Positions 6,231-9,154 of a stretch of 9,154 nucleotides of DNA are shown in pieces. A program made the translations under genes and the position numbers. Under the pieces are notes generated by a model. It was not told the DNA's origin. It made no database searches and saw only the letters and a program-made list of their open reading frames with translations. Source of the DNA: Bacteroidales bacterium Bact_07 (lineage in GTDB: Bacteria; Bacteroidota; Bacteroidia; Bacteroidales; Tenuifilaceae); NCBI GenBank assembly GCA_001603415.1, contig LUYY01000056.1, forward strand, positions 1 through 9,154, in the 5' to 3' direction. Each line of letters starts with the position of its first letter. Positions within the stretch are counted from its first letter, which is position 1.

Positions 6231-6237
6231 AGGGCTT
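6222..6237 (-). terminator. Compact hairpin overlapping the stops of two convergent genes
   Basis: AAGCCC (6222-6227) and GGGCTT (6232-6237) form a perfect 6-bp stem with a TGAA loop. On the minus strand the stem is followed by TTGTTTTTCC, a good U-rich tail, so it looks like the intrinsic terminator of the ABC/SLOG operon. On the plus strand the tail is ACTGTTC, so it would end lipoprotein transcription poorly if at all. The loop contains the lipoprotein TGA, and the distal edge of the stem touches the stop of the minus-strand gene. Confidence 0.6.
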
Positions 6238-6832
6238 ACTGTTCTATCCACTTAAACCAAACTTTTTGGTCGATATAGGGGATGCCATTTTTATCGCATA
6301 CCCGCATGGTGTGGCCGGTACCGCCCGTTTTGGGCCTGGTTAAATCATCGTAAAAAATTGCAAACGCAGCTGGTTGCAACCTCGAAGTGCCAACCACCTT
6401 AATGGTATCGCGAAGCAGGTATCGGGCTTTTACTGTAAGCGCATTGTCGCCTGCCTTTAAGAATCCATCGATAAGCGGGGCTACGCTGCTGCTGTTTTTG
6501 GTATGAAAGATAACATCGGGCTCGCTTGCCAAATCAACATCGTCGAGTGAGAAGGTTTGATGCCCGAGGTTGCTTTTGCGCCTGTGTCCACGGTATGGGG
6601 TGATAACCTGTAAACGCGAGGGGTCAACCTGAGCAACGCCTTGGGAGAAGTAATAATCGGCACCCTTGGCATTCCCGCTCCGAAAAACGATATGCTTGGT
6701 TGAGCCTGCAAGTAATTTACCAACATCAAACAGTTTGGGCTGGTCAGCAGGTAAAACGGCACGTTTACCCTCTAAAAGGATAACCGTGCCGGGTTTATCG
6801 TAGGTTTTAACAAATTGCTCAATGGTAACCAT
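6236..6832 (-). CDS. SLOG/DprA-like Rossmann-fold protein, function unknown
   Basis: This 198-aa protein has no signal peptide or membrane segment, so it should be cytosolic. I assign it tentatively to the SLOG superfamily (SMF/DprA-LOG fold), whose members bind nucleotides or nucleotide-derived ligands. The support is FRSGNAKGAD (50-59), which resembles the SG-x-A-x-G-x-D loop, and GGTGHTMRVCDKNGIPYI (170-187), which resembles the C-terminal GT-containing ligand loop followed by the 'gkPv' strand. Between them lie an alpha/beta region with VITPYRGHRRK (76-86) and YLLRDTIKVVGTS (138-150). Catalytic activity is not evident and no effector domain is attached. It begins 7 bp after the ABC permease stop, so it is very likely in the same transcript. 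Whether it senses a ligand for the exporter or is merely a hitchhiker cannot be told. LOG-type phosphoribohydrolase activity is another possibility, but the PGGxGTxxE motif is absent. Confidence 0.7.
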   Translation of the reverse strand: MVTIEQFVKTYDKPGTVILLEGKRAVLPADQPKLFDVGKLLAGSTKHIVFRSGNAKGADYYFSQGVAQVDPSRLQVITPYRGHRRKSNLGHQTFSLDDVDLASEPDVIFHTKNSSSVAPLIDGFLKAGDNALTVKARYLLRDTIKVVGTSRLQPAAFAIFYDDLTRPKTGGTGHTMRVCDKNGIPYIDQKVWFKWIEQ

Positions 6833-6839
6833 TAAAATC

Positions 6840-8189
6840 TTATCCTTTATAGCTTATCCACTTAATCATTTCCTTCCAGGTGTACTTTTTACCGTACATT
6901 AGGATACCTACCCTGTAAATTTTGGCGGCAAGCCAGGTGATAAGGATAAAGGTTCCCACAAGCAGCGTAGCTGAAAGGGCTAACTGCCAGGTTGGAACAC
7001 CAAATGGTAAACGGGTGAGCATAATTATAGGTGAAGTAAAGGGTATAATGGAGAACCAAAAAGCTAATGGCCCATCGGGCGACTTAATTCCGCTAATCAT
7101 CACAATGATTGCCAGAATAAGCGGCAGAGTAATGGGTAGGGTTAGCTGCTGGGTATCGGTAATGCTTTCAACTGCCGAACCTACGGCAGCAAACATGGCG
7201 GCGTAAAGCAGGTACCCAAATAGGAAGTAGAAGATAAAACCGCCGATGAGTAATGGAAAATTCTGGTTTTTAAGGGCGTTGAGAAAACTCATGCCTTCGT
7301 TATTAGCTGCGGCTGCTGCCTGCTCCTGTACCTGAGTCATTTGTGGGTTGGCCTGAGTTACGGCCTGCATTTGCTCTGTGGTGGGCTTTGTGGCCATTTT
7401 GCTGCTAATCAGGTTAATACCTGCACCGGCAAGGGCTGCGGTCATCACCACCCAAATAAATATTTGCAGCAAGCTAACCGATGCCATTCCAAAAATCTTA
7501 CCGGCCATCATCTGGAATGGCTTAACCGAAGATATTATCACTTCGACCACACGGTTGGTTTTTTCCTCAATAACACCCTGCATCACCTGGTTGCCTGTAA
7601 TAAGCACCATCATATACATCATAAAGCTCATGATGTATGCAATTGCCATGGCAATTAGGGTGTTGCTCTCTTTTTCCTCGCCCGATTGGCTAACCTTTAT
7701 CGATTTAATGGAGATGCTTGTCTTTACGTCGGCAAGTATCTTATCTAAATTATCGATATTGTATGCCTTGAGCTTTCGGGCTTCAATCTCTTTCTCCAGC
7801 GAATTTTCGAGGTGCTGCATCACGTCAATTGCAGGTTGCTTTTGCGAGTAGATAGTAAAAGCCGGTTGATTGGGGGCAGTGGTAGTGTCAATTACTAATA
7901 GGGCGTAGTAACCTGCGTCGTTCAGTTTTTCCTTTACTGCTTCGGCAGGGGTATCGGTTATGTAAGCAATCTTGATGTATTCAGTTGATGGAATTACATC
8001 GAGGTACTGCTTGGTATTATCAACAACCGCCACGGTGCGAACATCGGTTACCTCCAGCGATGCCAAATAACTAGGGAGTATGGCTATTGCAGCAAAAAAT
8101 ATGGGAGAGAGCAGGGTGGTTATGATAAACGATTTTTTTCTGACCCTGGTCATGAACTCGCGCTGCATTATAAGAAATATCTTGTTCAT
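6840..8189 (-). CDS. ABC-2 type transporter permease (NatB/YhaP-like)
   Basis: This is the membrane subunit of an ABC exporter. The 449-aa protein has the ABC2_membrane_3 layout: one N-terminal helix (about 21-43), a large extracytoplasmic domain (about 45-175), then a cluster of helices at about 177-198, 230-257, 311-338, 350-367, 375-392 and 403-424. The amphipathic segment IEEKTNRVVEVIISSVKPF (207-225) between the second and third helices is a strong signature of Na+ exporter NatB and YhaP relatives. A low-complexity stretch rich in Gln, Ala, Met and Thr (about 265-297) interrupts the loop before the fourth helix. The start is the ATG at 8189, 29 bp after the ATPase stop. Substrates in this family include Na+ and antibiotics, and several members are unassigned; the sequence does not decide. 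It is co-transcribed with the ATPase and probably with the SLOG-like gene. Confidence 0.92.
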   Translation of the reverse strand: MNKIFLIMQREFMTRVRKKSFIITTLLSPIFFAAIAILPSYLASLEVTDVRTVAVVDNTKQYLDVIPSTEYIKIAYITDTPAEAVKEKLNDAGYYALLVIDTTTAPNQPAFTIYSQKQPAIDVMQHLENSLEKEIEARKLKAYNIDNLDKILADVKTSISIKSIKVSQSGEEKESNTLIAMAIAYIMSFMMYMMVLITGNQVMQGVIEEKTNRVVEVIISSVKPFQMMAGKIFGMASVSLLQIFIWVVMTAALAGAGINLISSKMATKPTTEQMQAVTQANPQMTQVQEQAAAAANNEGMSFLNALKNQNFPLLIGGFIFYFLFGYLLYAAMFAAVGSAVESITDTQQLTLPITLPLILAIIVMISGIKSPDGPLAFWFSIIPFTSPIIMLTRLPFGVPTWQLALSATLLVGTFILITWLAAKIYRVGILMYGKKYTWKEMIKWISYKG

Positions 8190-8218
8190 AGGATTTTCAA
8201 TTTTTAGTATTTTAAAAC

Positions 8219-9154
8219 CTAACCGTTTACTAAGTTGTGCTTGCGGTTATAATCCTGCACAACCTGGATAAAAATATCGTGCATGCTTGGCACAATGGGG
8301 TTAAACGATACAATTTCAACCGCCGGCAGCAATTGCTGTAAAAGATTGTTGGCATCGGATTGTGATGTTAGCCTAACCTGCGCCTTGGGCAACGAGTTTT
8401 CTGTGTCCACCTTAAGCAGTTCAAATCTCCCTTCAAGTTTTTGCCTTAAGGCATCGGGTTCGCCACGGAATGCCACTTCAAATACATTGCTACCGTAACT
8501 TTGCCTTACCTGGTCAATTTGGCCGCTGAGAATATTGCGCGACTTGTTGATTAGCGTGATATGGTCGCAAAGTTCCTCCACTGAGGCCATATTATGGGTA
8601 GAGAAAATGATGGTTGTTCCTTTTCGCTTCAGTTCCAAAATCTCATCCTTAACCAGTTGCACATTGATTGGGTCGAAACCGCTAAAGGGTTCATCAAAGA
8701 TAAGAAGTTCCGGCTCGTGAATCACGGTAACCATGAATTGTACCTTTTGGGCCATACCCTTTGATAGTTCCTCTATTTTCTTATCCCACCATGCCTGTAT
8801 TTCGAACTTCTCAAACCAATACTTTAGACGTTTCATGGCCTCGGCACGGCTAAGCCCTTTGAGTTGGGCAAGGAAAAGGGCCTGTTCGCCAACCTTCATC
8901 TTTTTGTATAGACCACGCTCCTCGGGCAGATAGCCAATGCGGTAAATATCGTTAGGTTGCATTTTGCGGCCATCGAACAATACCTCTCCCTTGTCGGGGC
9001 CGGTAATCTGATTTATGATTCGGATAAGAGTGGTTTTCCCAGCACCATTAGGCCCTAAAAGGCCGTAGATGCTACCCCGCGGCACCGAGATACTTACATC
9101 GTCCAATGCCAGGTGATTAGAAAAGCGCTTTTCAATCCCTTTGGTTTCTAATAG
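8219..9154 (-). CDS. ABC transporter ATP-binding protein (NatA/YhaQ-like), partial at 5' end
   Basis: This is the nucleotide-binding subunit that powers the adjacent permease. The frame stays open to the window edge; the visible part is 311 aa starting LLETKGIEKRFSNHLALDDVS, a nearly complete family N-terminus, so probably only the initiator Met and a residue or so are missing. A TTG at 9106 is in frame but would cut off the first conserved strand. Numbering from the first visible residue, Walker A is GPNGAGKT (34-41), the Q-loop region GYLPEERGLY (75-84) has Glu where most ABC proteins have Gln, the signature is LSKGMAQK (130-137), Walker B is LLIFDE (150-155) followed by PFSGFDP, and the switch is STH with H187. 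Residues from about 220 form the small C-terminal domain (DUF4162-like) seen in this subfamily. The promoter must lie beyond the window. Confidence 0.93.
   Translation of the reverse strand, partial: LLETKGIEKRFSNHLALDDVSISVPRGSIYGLLGPNGAGKTTLIRIINQITGPDKGEVLFDGRKMQPNDIYRIGYLPEERGLYKKMKVGEQALFLAQLKGLSRAEAMKRLKYWFEKFEIQAWWDKKIEELSKGMAQKVQFMVTVIHEPELLIFDEPFSGFDPINVQLVKDEILELKRKGTTIIFSTHNMASVEELCDHITLINKSRNILSGQIDQVRQSYGSNVFEVAFRGEPDALRQKLEGRFELLKVDTENSLPKAQVRLTSQSDANNLLQQLLPAVEIVSFNPIVPSMHDIFIQVVQDYNRKHNLVNG

Noticed and set aside
7341..7851. Plus-strand open frames of 105 and 157 codons antisense to the ABC permease
   Set aside because: They lie wholly inside a well-supported gene, have no recognisable domain and look like mirror-frame composition effects.
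6236..9154. Anti-phage defence system based on the SLOG-like protein
   Set aside because: The neighbours are an ordinary exporter pair and envelope genes; no effector, nuclease, toxin or other defence gene is present.

Overview
The window looks like chromosomal DNA from a member of the Bacteroidota, probably a Bacteroidales-like lineage. Three things support this. A PKD-domain protein ends in a gliding-motility-type (CHU_C / type IX secretion type B) C-terminal domain. Two or three upstream regions carry the Bacteroidota promoter pattern (TTTG, about 19 bp, TAnnTTTG). There are almost no Shine-Dalgarno sequences. The DNA is moderately AT-rich by eye. The first ten bases match the end of the Illumina adapter, so the left edge is probably a contig end carrying uncut adapter.

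Left third (1-3150, minus strand): a housekeeping block read right to left. Adenylate kinase (adk) has its own promoter and is followed by a hairpin terminator. Then come obgE (ribosome-associated GTPase), a PAP2-family membrane phosphatase starting 2 bp after the obgE stop, and pssA (phosphatidylserine synthase). The last three are probably one transcript linking ribosome assembly and membrane lipid genes.

Middle (3046-6230): a roughly 540-bp intergenic region separates the divergent adk and AI-2E-family permease genes. It holds a distinctive repeat module: five 10-bp pyrimidine-rich units flanked by directly repeated 16-bp arms made of degenerate 7-bp units. To its right, on the plus strand, are the AI-2E-family permease, the secreted PKD/T9SS protein and a small lipoprotein of unknown function.

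Right third (6236-9154, minus strand): an ABC-2 exporter of the NatA/NatB (YhaQ/YhaP-like) type, as ATPase then permease, followed 7 bp later by a SLOG/DprA-like Rossmann-fold protein of unknown function. The ATPase runs off the right edge and lacks only its first residue or few. The lipoprotein and SLOG genes converge on a compact hairpin that overlaps both stop codons.

Most of the window is ordinary core genome. I see no phage, insertion sequence, CRISPR array, tRNA, rRNA or recognisable defence island. The items most worth a second look are the adapter remnant that creates the pssA stop codon, the repeat module at 3357-3496, and the uncharacterised SLOG-like gene coupled to an exporter.
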